From Berberis thunbergii (Eukaryota; Streptophyta; Magnoliopsida; Ranunculales; Berberidaceae): DNA of 64,000 nucleotides. This document shows positions 24,481 through 34,390 of this stretch, piece by piece; within the stretch, counting starts at the first letter, position 1; each line of letters begins with the position of its first letter. The position numbers and the translations under genes are program-made. The notes under the pieces were generated by a model. It had not been told where the DNA came from, did not search any database, and saw only the letters and a program-made list of their open reading frames with translations. The stretch lies in NCBI GenBank assembly GCA_003290165.1, contig QNQO01000456.1, forward strand, positions 496,001-560,000, in the 5' to 3' direction.

Positions 24481-24595
24481 CATTGAATTTCAGTTCTTCT
24501 AATACATCCTCCGCTACAATTCCCTTTTCTCCACTCCTCTATGTACTTGGGTTCAAACCCCTTTCAAGCAATTGCAAATTGGAGAAGAGAAATTA

Positions 24596-24760
24596 TTGAA
24601 AATTCCAGGATACCATGTCTCGCTCCCAAATTTCGTCAAACATATTGTATGCATCAAATAAATTTCGGGTTGCATACAAAGCAATCAAAGTATTGGCCAC
24701 AAATACGTCATTGTCGAAACCCAATTTAGAAATCAACCCATGGATCTCCTTGCCCATTTC
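24596..24760 (-). pseudogene. Captured piece of a PLS-type PPR protein
   Basis: [28 protein letters not shown] and MFDEIWERDMVSWN match the repeated unit of plant PLS-class pentatricopeptide proteins, RNA-binding factors of organelles. A short unrecognised stretch (24761-24932, [20 protein letters not shown] and onward) separates it from the cellulose synthase piece and may be a further captured fragment. Confidence 0.72.
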
Positions 24761-24932
24761 CTTCGACCAGAGGATACAAACAAAATGGACAATCTCCATC
24801 AAGATGGTTTATGTTACAGAGCATCTCCACTGCTTCCTCACAGAGTGCTACAAGCATTAGACATGAGGATAACTCATTGGCCTTCTCTTTGATGCCAGTT
24901 ACGAAACTTGCTTGTCGTATCTCATCAAGCCC

Positions 24933-25134
24933 CTGTGGAAATTGCACATAACATACTTTCTTTCCCAATAAAGGATCCATCATAAAACACATTCCCTCCC
25001 TGATAGCCTTACTGTTGTTGATGTAGTGATCGCAAATCCAAATTCAATAGATAAGGTGCATTGGTCAGTATAGCAGAAACTCGAACCAAAGCATTCATAG
25101 CACCAGCCTTTTTGTGATGATTGAATCCAGGTCT
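24933..25134 (-). pseudogene. Captured piece of cellulose synthase catalytic domain
   Basis: [20 protein letters not shown], then [31 protein letters not shown] coding and [12 protein letters not shown] are diagnostic of plant CesA, covering the segment around the DCD substrate-binding motif. A single extra T directly after the Asp codon of NLD, at about 25034, shifts the frame in the middle of DCD; both sides are otherwise clean. CesA proteins exceed 1000 residues; only about 67 are here. The piece is without introns over its length. Confidence 0.85.
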
Positions 25135-25203
25135 CTTCTTCTTGCGCCCGATATCGATCCCATAATGAGTAAGATACCACTGCTTGAAAGGAGCAGCATC
25201 AAC
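25135..25203 (-). pseudogene. Captured piece of ribosomal protein S8 (eS8)
   Basis: Twenty-three residues, [15 protein letters not shown] then IDIGRKKK, match a highly conserved internal block of cytosolic 40S ribosomal protein S8. The preceding sequence does not continue the protein. It is joined in frame to the cellulose synthase piece that follows. The match rests on memory of the conserved family block and is strong for so short a piece. Confidence 0.72.
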
Positions 25204-25450
25204 CTTCCTCAACAGTAGTTTCAGCCTCTTCGCCATCTTTCGTAGACGCAGCGATGGCACCAGCACTCTTCTTCCACTCCCTTCACCGCCGTCACTACTT
25301 CCTTCTCCATCACACACACACCAACAGGATCACCACCGCCATTCCCAGCGCCGCCAGAGGAGAATAAATCGCGAAGAAGGGAAGGAGAAAGAAGAAATGA
25401 AAGAAAGGGAAAAGGAGGAAGGAAAAAAAATAGGGTTTTGTTTGTTTCTC

Positions 25451-25462
25451 TTTTTATATATA
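25451..25462 (-). promoter_or_regulatory. TATA box in the giant LTR
   Basis: The minus strand reads ctatatataaaaag, followed about 30 bases later by an aaaccctatttttt leader. It sits upstream of the chimeric host-gene segment, so a transcript started here would include that segment. Use in vivo is inferred. Confidence 0.5.
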
Positions 25463-25646
25463 GTGGGTGGCTATTCGCCCCCACTAAAATTCTGAGAACA
25501 CCCGCCCTCTTTCACAAAAATAAAAACCCTACTTATTAGTTTAATAAAAACCTAAAACCAAGCCCAAATACAGTTGACTAACAACCCATCAACATTAGGG
25601 TTTACAAAAGAAATTTTTATATTTATTTAATTTGGCGGGTATTACA

Positions 25647-26297
25647 ATATATACAACTCAAAAGAATTTCGTCCCGAGATTCGGTAGAGGAAGGTAAGTA
25701 GGAAATTAATTCTTAAATAAACAAACTACACATCACATGGACAAACAAATAGCTCATATGTATGCCCATAACTTAATGAAGACAATCACACAAAAATATA
25801 AATATTTTCAGTAAGTGGAAAATTACGGGGTGCTACAATATATACAACTCAAAAGAATCTCGTCCCGAGATTCGGTAGAGGAAAGAAAGTTAAGCAAATT
25901 TCAAAAAATGCAACTTTTCAAACGAAAGAAGATTTTAAAATAAAAAATTTCAATTGAATTTTAGTTGCATAAATTTTTATTGTCATTGAAAAAGTAGTGG
26001 TGTTACAATATATACAACTCAAAAGAATCTCATCCCAAGATTCGCGAAAAGGGTTAACTAAAGATTTTAAGATAACAAACTACTACAAGAAAACGACACG
26101 AAATAATGTCATCCACTATTGACATTAAAATAAGTTAGTCACAGAAATCTCATCTCGAGATTCATGAAGAAAAAGAAACAATAATAAAAGTTCAAGGTTC
26201 ACCCTTGTCACTTTATCTCTAGACAGTCACACTACTACTCTCCCATATCCACATTCCGAGGATCACCTAGACTCTACCCAGCCTAGGCTAACCAAAT
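25647..26297 (-). other. Short interior with three to four copies of a polypurine-like motif
   Basis: The phrase acaatatatacaactcaaaa followed by gaat(t/c)tcgtcccgagattc occurs at 25644, about 25836 and about 26006, with a partial copy near 26150. The same phrase precedes the 3' LTR of the larger gypsy element (cgagacgagatttcttttgag). Repetition of the 3' priming region suggests successive slippage or recombination events. No protein is encoded. Confidence 0.65.
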
Positions 26298-26309
26298 GCT
26301 CTGATACCA
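26298..26309 (-). other. Primer binding site, initiator tRNA-Met
   Basis: On the minus strand the site reads tggtatcagagc, three bases inside the LTR end. It fixes the orientation and the 5' LTR border. Confidence 0.88.
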
Positions 26310-26312
26310 AAA

Positions 26313-27439
26313 TGTCACGCCCCGATTTTCGAAGAAAAACAAAATCCTAAAAACCACGTAGGATTATCCGTTTCCCCCAAAACTTGGGACGTGAGAATTC
26401 AATAATAACAGAAACAAATAGCAGCAGGAACTAAACATCTGAAACAAATAAAAATCTAACCCGGAGAAGACTGGCATGGCTAGCTCACTAGCGAAACTCC
26501 GGTAATGCAGCTCAAAATCTCTAAACCTGAAAGACTACTCAGCTACATTCCAAAAGGAATGTACCCAAGAAGCAAAAGCTCACTCGGGTCAGCAATAAAG
26601 CTGGTGTGAGAAATCTTTATCCCAAAAATCAATAATCCACACGTTATAACATCAAAATAAACAATACACAATAAATAACCACACCAGGTAGTTCCTCCAT
26701 GAGGCAAAGGTGTTATCATCCTAATAAATAAATGTGCATTATTTATTACTAATAAATAAAATTTATGAGTTATCAATCCTCATAAATGCAACAACTATAC
26801 AATTCATAATCATATTAGATTATTATTGAAATATTAACAAAACACATTTTTCTACCTTTAGGAAGACATGTAGTTCCCATTCAATGGTTGAATGAGCATT
26901 TAGTTTCTTCCTTTAAGGTAATCATGCACATACAAAAAAAAAAAAAATCTCGCTACTTTTCCACAATCGCACTCTCCTCCTGTGCCGAACACACCTCACC
27001 CAAGTGTGCCTCCCTTGCCTTTGAAACCACTTGGAGCGTACATGTTCCAAGTGGGGTGCCACCTCGAGGAATATGTCATCTCACCCGAAGTTCGATCCAT
27101 GGCAAACATTCTTCCTAAATCTACACGTACAACCGAACACACATGGAACGGTGCACCGAACACACCTCACCCAAGTGTGCCGCCCTTGCCATCAAAACCA
27201 TTCGGAGCGTACATGTTCCAAGTGGGGTGCCACCTCGAGGAACATGTCATCTCACCCGAAGGTCGATCACTGGCAAGTACACTGATATGCAAGCAAGTCT
27301 GCATATCCAATAATATCATAAGTATACAAGCAAGTCTGTATACAAAATTTCTTTTTTTTTTCACATTTTTTTTTCGGAGTTGTGGAAAAGAGCATAAAAA
27401 TAAATAAATCCTCAAAACTCTTTTATGGTGACACTTTGT
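26313..27439 (-). repeat. 5' LTR of the young element, only its last 1.13 kb
   Basis: It is a near-identical copy of 21878-23006. It contains the same internal 171-bp tandem duplication (accgaacacacctcaccca...), so that duplication predates this insertion. Confidence 0.88.
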
Positions 27440-27565
27440 AGTATTTAAATTTGTCACTTAAATTTTTTTTTTGGAAAAGGGTTATTTTAGTAACTTATTA
27501 TTATCGACAAATATTACTTTGTCATTTCGCTCCCCCCCTGGAGTGAAATCTTGGGTCCACCCCTA
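27440..27565 (+). other. Right terminal segment of the hAT
   Basis: It ends ...ccccccctggagtgaaatc and ttgggtccacccct, the typical G-rich hAT terminus when read inward. It lies beyond the nested LTR element. Confidence 0.75.
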
Positions 27566-27573
27566 CCTTCAAT

Positions 27574-29554
27574 GATGTCATGTACTTGTTGGAGACTTAG
27601 TTATTGTGTTGAGTGTGGCCTCATCTAAAGTACGAACTTTATTCCAAATCAATAGTACTATAGTTATGTTACATGACATGGTGTTAATTTCACATGAGTC
27701 CCCAACCATATGTCATTTATGTTATTTGTGTCAGTATGTTTCTATTGGTGGCATATGATATGGTGTTAATTTCTAAATTTCCTAGGAATGTTGTTATATA
27801 CAATTAATTTTAATTAAAAATTAAACAACCTTCTTTATTTGTTTTTTTATTAGAATTATAGTTATGTACAAGCCATGTCGATTATTTCCTTAGCATTTTA
27901 GTGATGGTGTATCGTATAAAGACATTTTTATTCTATGGAGTGACAAAATTTACGTCATTTATGAACTGCATCCATATTGTATGAAAAATGTCAAGTTGAA
28001 CAGTTAAGTTACCCACTACATGATTGAACTTATAGAGACACATGAAGTTTATTTTTGGATAAATTGCTTTATAATTACCTGAAAATAACTAGATATGACA
28101 AAATATAGATTGGTTCATCAAAATTGTTGTATTCCCCCTCCAAAAAATGGTGAATTTGGTTATGATTGACAAAGTATCACCATATAAGTACTTTGAGATA
28201 CCATAATAAGCGATACGAATAGCTCTGCATTCATAACTTTAAATCACATAAAATTGCATCCCTTAAAAATATCACATCTCTTGTTGTTGATTTTTTTCAT
28301 ATCATATAGAGAAACTAAATAACCTTCGAGTTGGGTCTTGCGAAGTAGGGCATCATTTTCTTATAGAGAAATTAAGTGACCTTCGGGTTGGGTCTTGTGA
28401 AAAGTAGGTGGTTTGAAATACCTAAAATAGGCTTGATTATTTATCCGTAAAAAATGTGATGTGACTTATCTATGTGGATAGCTCAGTAGTGGCTTTTATG
28501 CTACTCATATAGTTAAGAGTATCCGGTGATGCATGCCCGTATGTGATGTGTCCCCACTTAGACATATATGACGGAAAAGTTCTCATTTATATGAGAGAGT
28601 CATATGGGCATGTATGTTCAACACGGAGGTAGTGCGAATGTAGTATGGTCTAAAGTACTCAATTCTAATATATTGAAACTGAATAACGTTATTTAAAAAC
28701 ACTAATGTATGGATACAATTGATTTAATTGAGAAAATTTTAGTTTCATTTAGATATTGAAATTATTGTCTTCTAATCATTTCATGTAAGATAACAAGTCT
28801 ACTAACGTTTTCTGCAGGTCAGACTTACTATAGTCAACTTCCATAGAGTAAGTACATATAAGGTAAATAACTACTAAAATATGCTAAATTTTTTAATTAG
28901 CCTTAGGCATTTGCCTCGTAGAGGAACTACATTTTTGGTTCAGTTATTTTTGTTGTACTTTATTTCCTGTCATTCCATGGTATTTTATTGATTTGAAATG
29001 AGGAATTTGCACACTAGCTTAATTACTGACATAAGTGGGCTTTGACTTCTTGGGTACATTCCTTTGAGAATGTAGCTGACTAACTTTGCTTCAGGATTAG
29101 TAGTTTCGGACGAGATTAGAGAAATTCGTTTTGTACGGGACAAGCCTTACTAGGGAGTTGCACGCTATCTCGAGATTTATTGTATTATTTACTACGGGAC
29201 AAGCCTTCTATTGTAGCATAGGGACAAGCCTTCTAAGTTCTTTTATTTGCTAGGTGACAATTTATTCTATTGTAGTAAAACTTTGATTTGCATTTTTTTA
29301 TTTTTGGGATATATTTTTTTTTTCATTTTTAGTTGAAGTTTTTAGAATAGGCTCTACGAGATTTTAATATTTGTTTCCTCCATTTTGATGAGCTATTTAG
29401 ATTAATTATATTATGGTGAATTATGCATTTGATTATTTTTCGAGGATGTCAACTGTTACTTTAAGTGATTTGATTTCATATCCCGAATTTAGGGAAAACG
29501 GATGAACCTATGTGGATATAAGGATTTTGTTTACTAAAAAAATGGGACGTGACA
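27574..29554 (+). repeat. 5' LTR of the gypsy element, second part
   Basis: From 27574 to about 28030 it continues the alignment with the 3' LTR (35176-35635). The remainder has no partner at the 3' end. It contains a local duplication at 28312-28410 (tatagagaaa.taa.t.accttcg.gttgggtcttg) and, near 29050, a block (cttcttgggtacattcctttgagaatgtagctga) shared with the minus-strand LTR element at 21.9-27.4 kb, showing that the two LTR families are related. Confidence 0.8.
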
Positions 29555-29557
29555 GTT

Positions 29558-29569
29558 TGGTATCAGAGC
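29558..29569 (+). other. Primer binding site, initiator tRNA-Met
   Basis: tggtatcagagc lies three bases after the LTR end. This is complementary to the 3' end of plant initiator tRNA-Met and marks the start of minus-strand DNA synthesis. Confidence 0.88.
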
Positions 29570-29689
29570 ACAATTTGCCCTAGGCTTGGGAGGTCTTGGG
29601 GATCCTTAGAATGTGCTTATGGGTAAAAAGTATGGTGCTGTGTGAATTTTTGAGTAACTATCATTGCCATTTTTATTTGAATGATATAG

Positions 29690-30880
29690 TTGGAGGACAT
29701 ACTTGTATCTAAATGTGAATGGTAATGGTAGCAGTAGTAGTGAGAATGTTGTTCCAAATGGAGATGGCCATTGAAATGGGAATGGATATGGTGAGAATAC
29801 GATTTACTTGAATCAAACTAGGACGATGCAGTTGCTACAAGGGTTGCAGCAAAATGGTAATTAGGGTGACTCTTTTCCAAGAAGAGTTAAGGAGTTCGGG
29901 TGGTAAGAGGTTCATAAGAAATAACTCAAAAAATGATGATGTTTGGATCCAAATAAATGAGACTTTTTTAGGGAGGATGCAACTCACTGAGGTAAAAAAG
30001 GTGTTAACTGCACATCATCTTGATGGTGCTGCAAGTTACTAGTGGGACGTTGTACTACCCTTCATTGATGTTACCGCTATGACATGGGACAACTTCAAGG
30101 ATCAATTTGAGAGTAGATTCGTGCCTATTGCAGTTAAGTCGCACTGAGCTATCGAATTTAATATCTTGAAGCAGGCTGAGAATATGACTGTGAAGTAGTA
30201 TGTTACGAAGCTTAACTAGTTGTCGCATTGTGCTCCTTATTTGGTGGATACCTCAGAAAAAAAAAGCACCAAATTTATTGGGCTTTTGCATCACTATCTA
30301 TCTAGAGTTCTCCTTACCACAGACAAGGAGAATTTTAACAGCGTTTTTGACTTGGCATTGAAGCATGATGAACAAAACAAGTTGTATCATGGGTGTAAGG
30401 AGAAAGACAAGACGAAGTTGGGTGAGACATTAGGAAACACTTGTCACCATGGTATGTCACGTGATTATCATATTGACCGTAACCGTTTTCATCCTTATGA
30501 TAAAGGGAAAAGGGGGTCAACAATTTCAGAACTAGAGTTTTTAAAGTGGTTACCAGAACAAACAACAGTGAGGAAACCAGTTCCACCGTCAGGGTGGTAA
30601 TTAGTTTCAGAAATATAGTGGTAATCAGTTCTAGAGACAGAGATATAATTAGTTACAGAGACATGACGGTAATCAACACCATGGGCAGAATGAGAACCAT
30701 CTCCACCATCAAGGTACACATGGTTATCAGGGTCAGCGGAACCAGACTACTCAAGCAGCGTCGATATACAATGAATTATTTTACTTGTGGACAACCAGAT
30801 CATATGATGCGAGATTGCCCTAAAGGTAGGAACACCCAACATAATAAACAAGGTCAAACCACCCAAGGTCGTATATTGTC
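29690..30880 (+). pseudogene. Gypsy gag relic
   Basis: Fragments in different frames give a gag capsid-like core (29850-30600; for example RVLLTTDKENFNSVFDLALK) and a zinc knuckle near 30770-30830 (YFTCGQPDHMMRDCP). The first zinc-binding Cys of the knuckle is replaced by Tyr. Numerous TAG and TGA stops are present. Confidence 0.78.
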
Positions 30881-33800
30881 GTACTACTGGATCAGAAATA
30901 CTTCCAAGATGTTCTTTATTTTCCTATATCTATTGTTAAGGTTTTATCTAATAATGGTGCATCATATTCTTTCATATCTAGACATCTAGTTCATCGATAA
31001 AAGTTGAAAACATTGCCACTTGCCATACCCTTATGTGTTACAACCCCTTTAGGAAGCTCAACGACATTATATGAGTTTATGTAAAAAATTTAAGATTTCA
31101 TTCCTAGATAAAATGTTCTTTGTCGACTTGATTGTGCTTGACTGTGAGGGTTTCGACTTTATTTTGGGAATGGATTGATTGCATAAGAACCTAGTCACGC
31201 TTGATTCTACAAAGAGAATAGTTTTCATTCATGTTCCAAGTACGCCCCATGTTTTTCACACTTGTGAAAATAGTAAAGAATTGGTGATGACTAACTTTCT
31301 TTACTCGGTGGGGACATTAGAGAGAGAAATTCAAGATGTAGAAGTGGTAAGAGATTATGAGGATGTGCTTCAAGAGATTCCTGACATACCACCTAAGCGA
31401 GATGTTGAATTTCAAATTGATTTAGTACATGAAACCGCTCCTATCTCTAAAGCGGCGTACAGGATGGCACCGAAGGTGCTGAACAAGATGAAAGTTCAGT
31501 TGGATGAGATGTTGGAAAAGCGCAATTTTTTTTTTGTTTGATTTATTTGGACATGCTAATTGACATGTTTGTTCATGTTAATGTATATATGTGTAATCCT
31601 TTTGAGGTGTGTATGAACCATGTTCATACATCCTAGTAATTCTCCATGGAGAGCACCCGTAATATTCATTTCAAAGAAGGATGACACCTTGAGGATGTGC
31701 ATTGACTATAGAGAATTGAACAATGTGACTATTAAGAACAAGTACCCGTTGCCTTGAATTGATGATCTTATTGATCAGTTGATGGAAGTTTTTCTAAGTT
31801 TAACTTGCGATATGGATATCATCAGATGGGTGTTGAATAAAATAATATCACTCTCAAGGATTTTCGTACTAGATATGGATTATATGAGCTCCATGTCATG
31901 CCTATTGGGTTGAAAAATGCCCCAGTCTTTTTCATGGATATGATGAATTGGATCTTTCGATCATATTTGGACAAATTTGTCATTATTTCATTGATGACAT
32001 TTTGGTTTATTCCTGTACTGAAATATAGCACAGAGAGCATCTCCGGATAGTTTTGCATACATTGAGATATCATAAATTGTATGCGAAATTCAGCAAGTGT
32101 CATTTTTTTTTGGAAAAAGAGGTAAAATTCTTAGGACATGTGGTTTCTAATTAGGGTGTAGCTGTAGACCCAGATAAGGCGAAAAAAGTGAGGGACTGGA
32201 AACAACCTACTAATGCAACTTAGGTGAGAAGCTTTTAGAGTTAGTTGGTTATTACAAAAGATTTGTTGAAATGTTTTCTCTTATTGTTGCTTCTTATTGT
32301 TACCCCTTTGACTAATCTGACCCGCAAAAAGGTCCAGTTATTTAGAACAATGAGTGTGAAAAAGCTTTTCAGGAATTGAAACAATGGTTAATTACAACGC
32401 TCATTTTGATTATTCCAGTGCAAGGTGGGAAGTTGTTTGTTTTCACTAATGCCAGTGGAACATGTTTAGGTTGTGTATTGATACAGAACCAAATGGTTGT
32501 GTCGTATGCCTCATGATAGTTGAAGCCTCATGAGAGGCGATATCCTACCCATGATTTGGAATTAGCGGTAGTGGTTTTTGCTTTCAAGATGTGGCGACAC
32601 TACCTTTATGGGGAACATTTCGAGTTGTACACGAACCACAAAAGCCTCAAGTATTTATTTTAGCAGAAGGAGTTGAATATGGGACAACAAATGTGGGTGG
32701 AGTTCATTATCAATTATGATTTTTAGATATTTTACCACTCAGATAAGGGAAATGTAGTAGCTGATGCTCTTAGTCGGCAACACACTATCATGACTTCACT
32801 CATGGTGGAGGAATGAAAGTCTATAGACGATATTTATTTTTACGATGTTCAGCTTGTCCAAGGGACAAATGACTTATATTGGTAGTTTATCTACTCGACC
32901 TTCTTTGATCAACATGGGACTAAAGGAACAACATAAGGATTTTTGTTTGTTGAGCAAATTGGGGGACTTGGTGCTTGATAACTTAGATGATTGTCTCTCA
33001 GAGTTGTCAATTGGGTCCAATGGCGGTTTGAGATTTCAAGGGAGACTTTGTGTGCCTAGATTGATGGGTTGAAAAATAGATTATGGATGAGGCTCATAAG
33101 TCACGTTTTATCATTCACCCGGTAGACAATAAATGTATCATGATTTTAAGCGAACTTTCTGGTGGGAATGTATGAAAAAAGATATGGAAGATTATGTATC
33201 GCAGTGTTTCACTTATCAAGAAGTGAAGGCCGAGCATTAGCGACCATTGTGTTTGTTGCAGCCTTTGGAGATTCATATCCGGTAATGGGAGAATATTTCT
33301 ATGGATTTTGTAGATGGCTTACTGAAGCCTTGATGAGGTAATGAGTCAATTTGGGTCATAGTTGACCGTTTGACTAAGTTCGCACATTTTGTTTTGGTTG
33401 GTGTGCATCGTACTACCGATCAGTTAGCCAGACGATACATCTGTGATGTATTTAGGCTTCAGGGGGTTCTGGTATCCATTGTGTTATACTGAGATCCCTT
33501 ATTTCCATCTAAGTTATGGGAGAGTTTTCAGTGAGCCATGGGGACGAGGTTAGATTTTAGTACTGTTTATCATCCTCAGACTGATGGTCAGACTTAGTGG
33601 GTCAATAAGGTTCTAGATGATATGTTTCGGGCATGTGTGCTCGATTTTGGTGGTAGTTAGGAGGATTATTTACCACTCATAGAGTTTGCTTTTAATAATA
33701 GTTATCATTCTAGTATTGGTGTGGCCTCATTTGAGGCTTTACATGGGAGGCTTTATCAATCACCATCCTATTGGGCGGAGGTTGGTGGCATTGTTTTGCT

Positions 33801-34330
33801 AGAACTAGATATTGTCTGTGAGACACTAGAGAAGGTGCATGTTATTAGAGAATGGATATAAACTATTCAAAGCCGACAGAAGATTTATGCTTACCAGAAG
33901 CGTAAGGGTATGAAATTTCACGGTGGGGACCTTGTTTTTCTCAAGGTTACACCTATGCGTGGTGTATTCAGGTTTGGTAGGAAAAAGGATGTCGAGTCTT
34001 AGAGTTGTGGGTCCATTTGAGATCATTGCTCGAGTATGGAATCTAGCCTATAGACTCGTTTTGCCACCAAATTTATCAGCCATTCATGATGTGTTTCACA
34101 TTTCCATGTTGAGAAAGTGTGTGAAAGACCATGCTCAGATTGTCCAACCCACAAAAATTGAGATAAATGATAACTTTACCCAAGTAGTATAATCGATCAA
34201 GATTGTGGATAGCGATGTGAAACAACTTCGTAAAAGGACAATGAACTTGGTGAAAGTTCAGCGGAATGAGAAGGATAACGATGTAACTTGGGAGTTAGAG
34301 GACTAGGTAAAATAGATGCATTCAAAGCTG
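30881..34330 (+). pseudogene. Gypsy pol relic (protease, RT, RNase H, integrase)
   Basis: The protease region (NGASYSFIS) starts near 30952. RT shows VHETAPISKAAYRMAPKVL at 31425 and [14 protein letters not shown] near 31690. RNase H shows VFTNASGTCLG near 32440, [19 protein letters not shown] near 32551 and GNVVADALSRQ near 32750. Integrase shows ISMDFVDGLL near 33297, HPQTDGQT near 33573 and FNNSYHSSIGVASFEALHG near 33692. Many stops sit where a Trp, Arg or Gln codon is expected, for example gattga for Asp-Trp at 31172 and cct-tga for Pro-Arg near 31755. This fits C-to-T decay of methylated, silenced DNA. Confidence 0.88.
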
Positions 34331-34390
34331 TTTATCTAGTTCTCCGATCTTGTGAATCTCGAGACGAGATTTCTTTTGAGGTGTGTAAAA

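Larger units (their letters stand above)
21878..25646 (-). repeat. 3' LTR of the young element, full length
   Basis: In element orientation it runs tgtaatacccg ... ggggcgtgaca, with a TATA box at 25462-25451. The middle part is made of host-derived gene pieces. A 171-bp tandem duplication lies at 22551-22850. Confidence 0.82.
21878..27439 (-). mobile_element. Young LTR element with giant LTR carrying host-gene pieces
   Basis: In element orientation (right to left) there is a 5'-truncated LTR piece (27439-26313), a tRNA-Met primer site (26309-26298), an interior of only about 650 bp, a polypurine-like end (...cgaaattcttttgagttgtatatat) and a full 3' LTR from tgtaatacccg (25646) to ggggcgtgaca (21878), 3.77 kb long. 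The 1.13-kb overlap between the two LTRs differs at roughly 15 positions by eye, so insertion was recent. There is no gag or pol, so it is non-autonomous. No clean 5-bp target duplication is seen (aatac left, agtat right), consistent with the truncated 5' LTR. Confidence 0.82.
17966..27565 (+). mobile_element. hAT DNA transposon inserted in the gypsy 5' LTR
   Basis: The borders follow from comparison with the intact 3' LTR. The plus strand breaks after acttcaat (17958-17965) and resumes with ccttcaat (27566-27573), an 8-bp target duplication with one mismatch. The 3' LTR has a single aactcaat at the same point. The right end, read inward, is taggggtggaccc, a typical terminus for the DUF4371/ZMYM1-like hAT group; the left end catgggcagaac is a degenerate partner. 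Excluding the LTR element nested at 21878-27439, the hAT is about 4 kb. Its transposase is a pseudogene. Confidence 0.85.

Noticed and set aside
25184..25495. Plus-strand frame with a charged Glu/Lys tail
   Set aside because: It is antisense to the LTR leader and chimeric segment; the tail is the reverse of a TC-rich leader.
21873..27444. A 5-bp target duplication for the young LTR element
   Set aside because: The flanks aatac and agtat do not match in direct orientation, and the 5' LTR is truncated, so none can be claimed.
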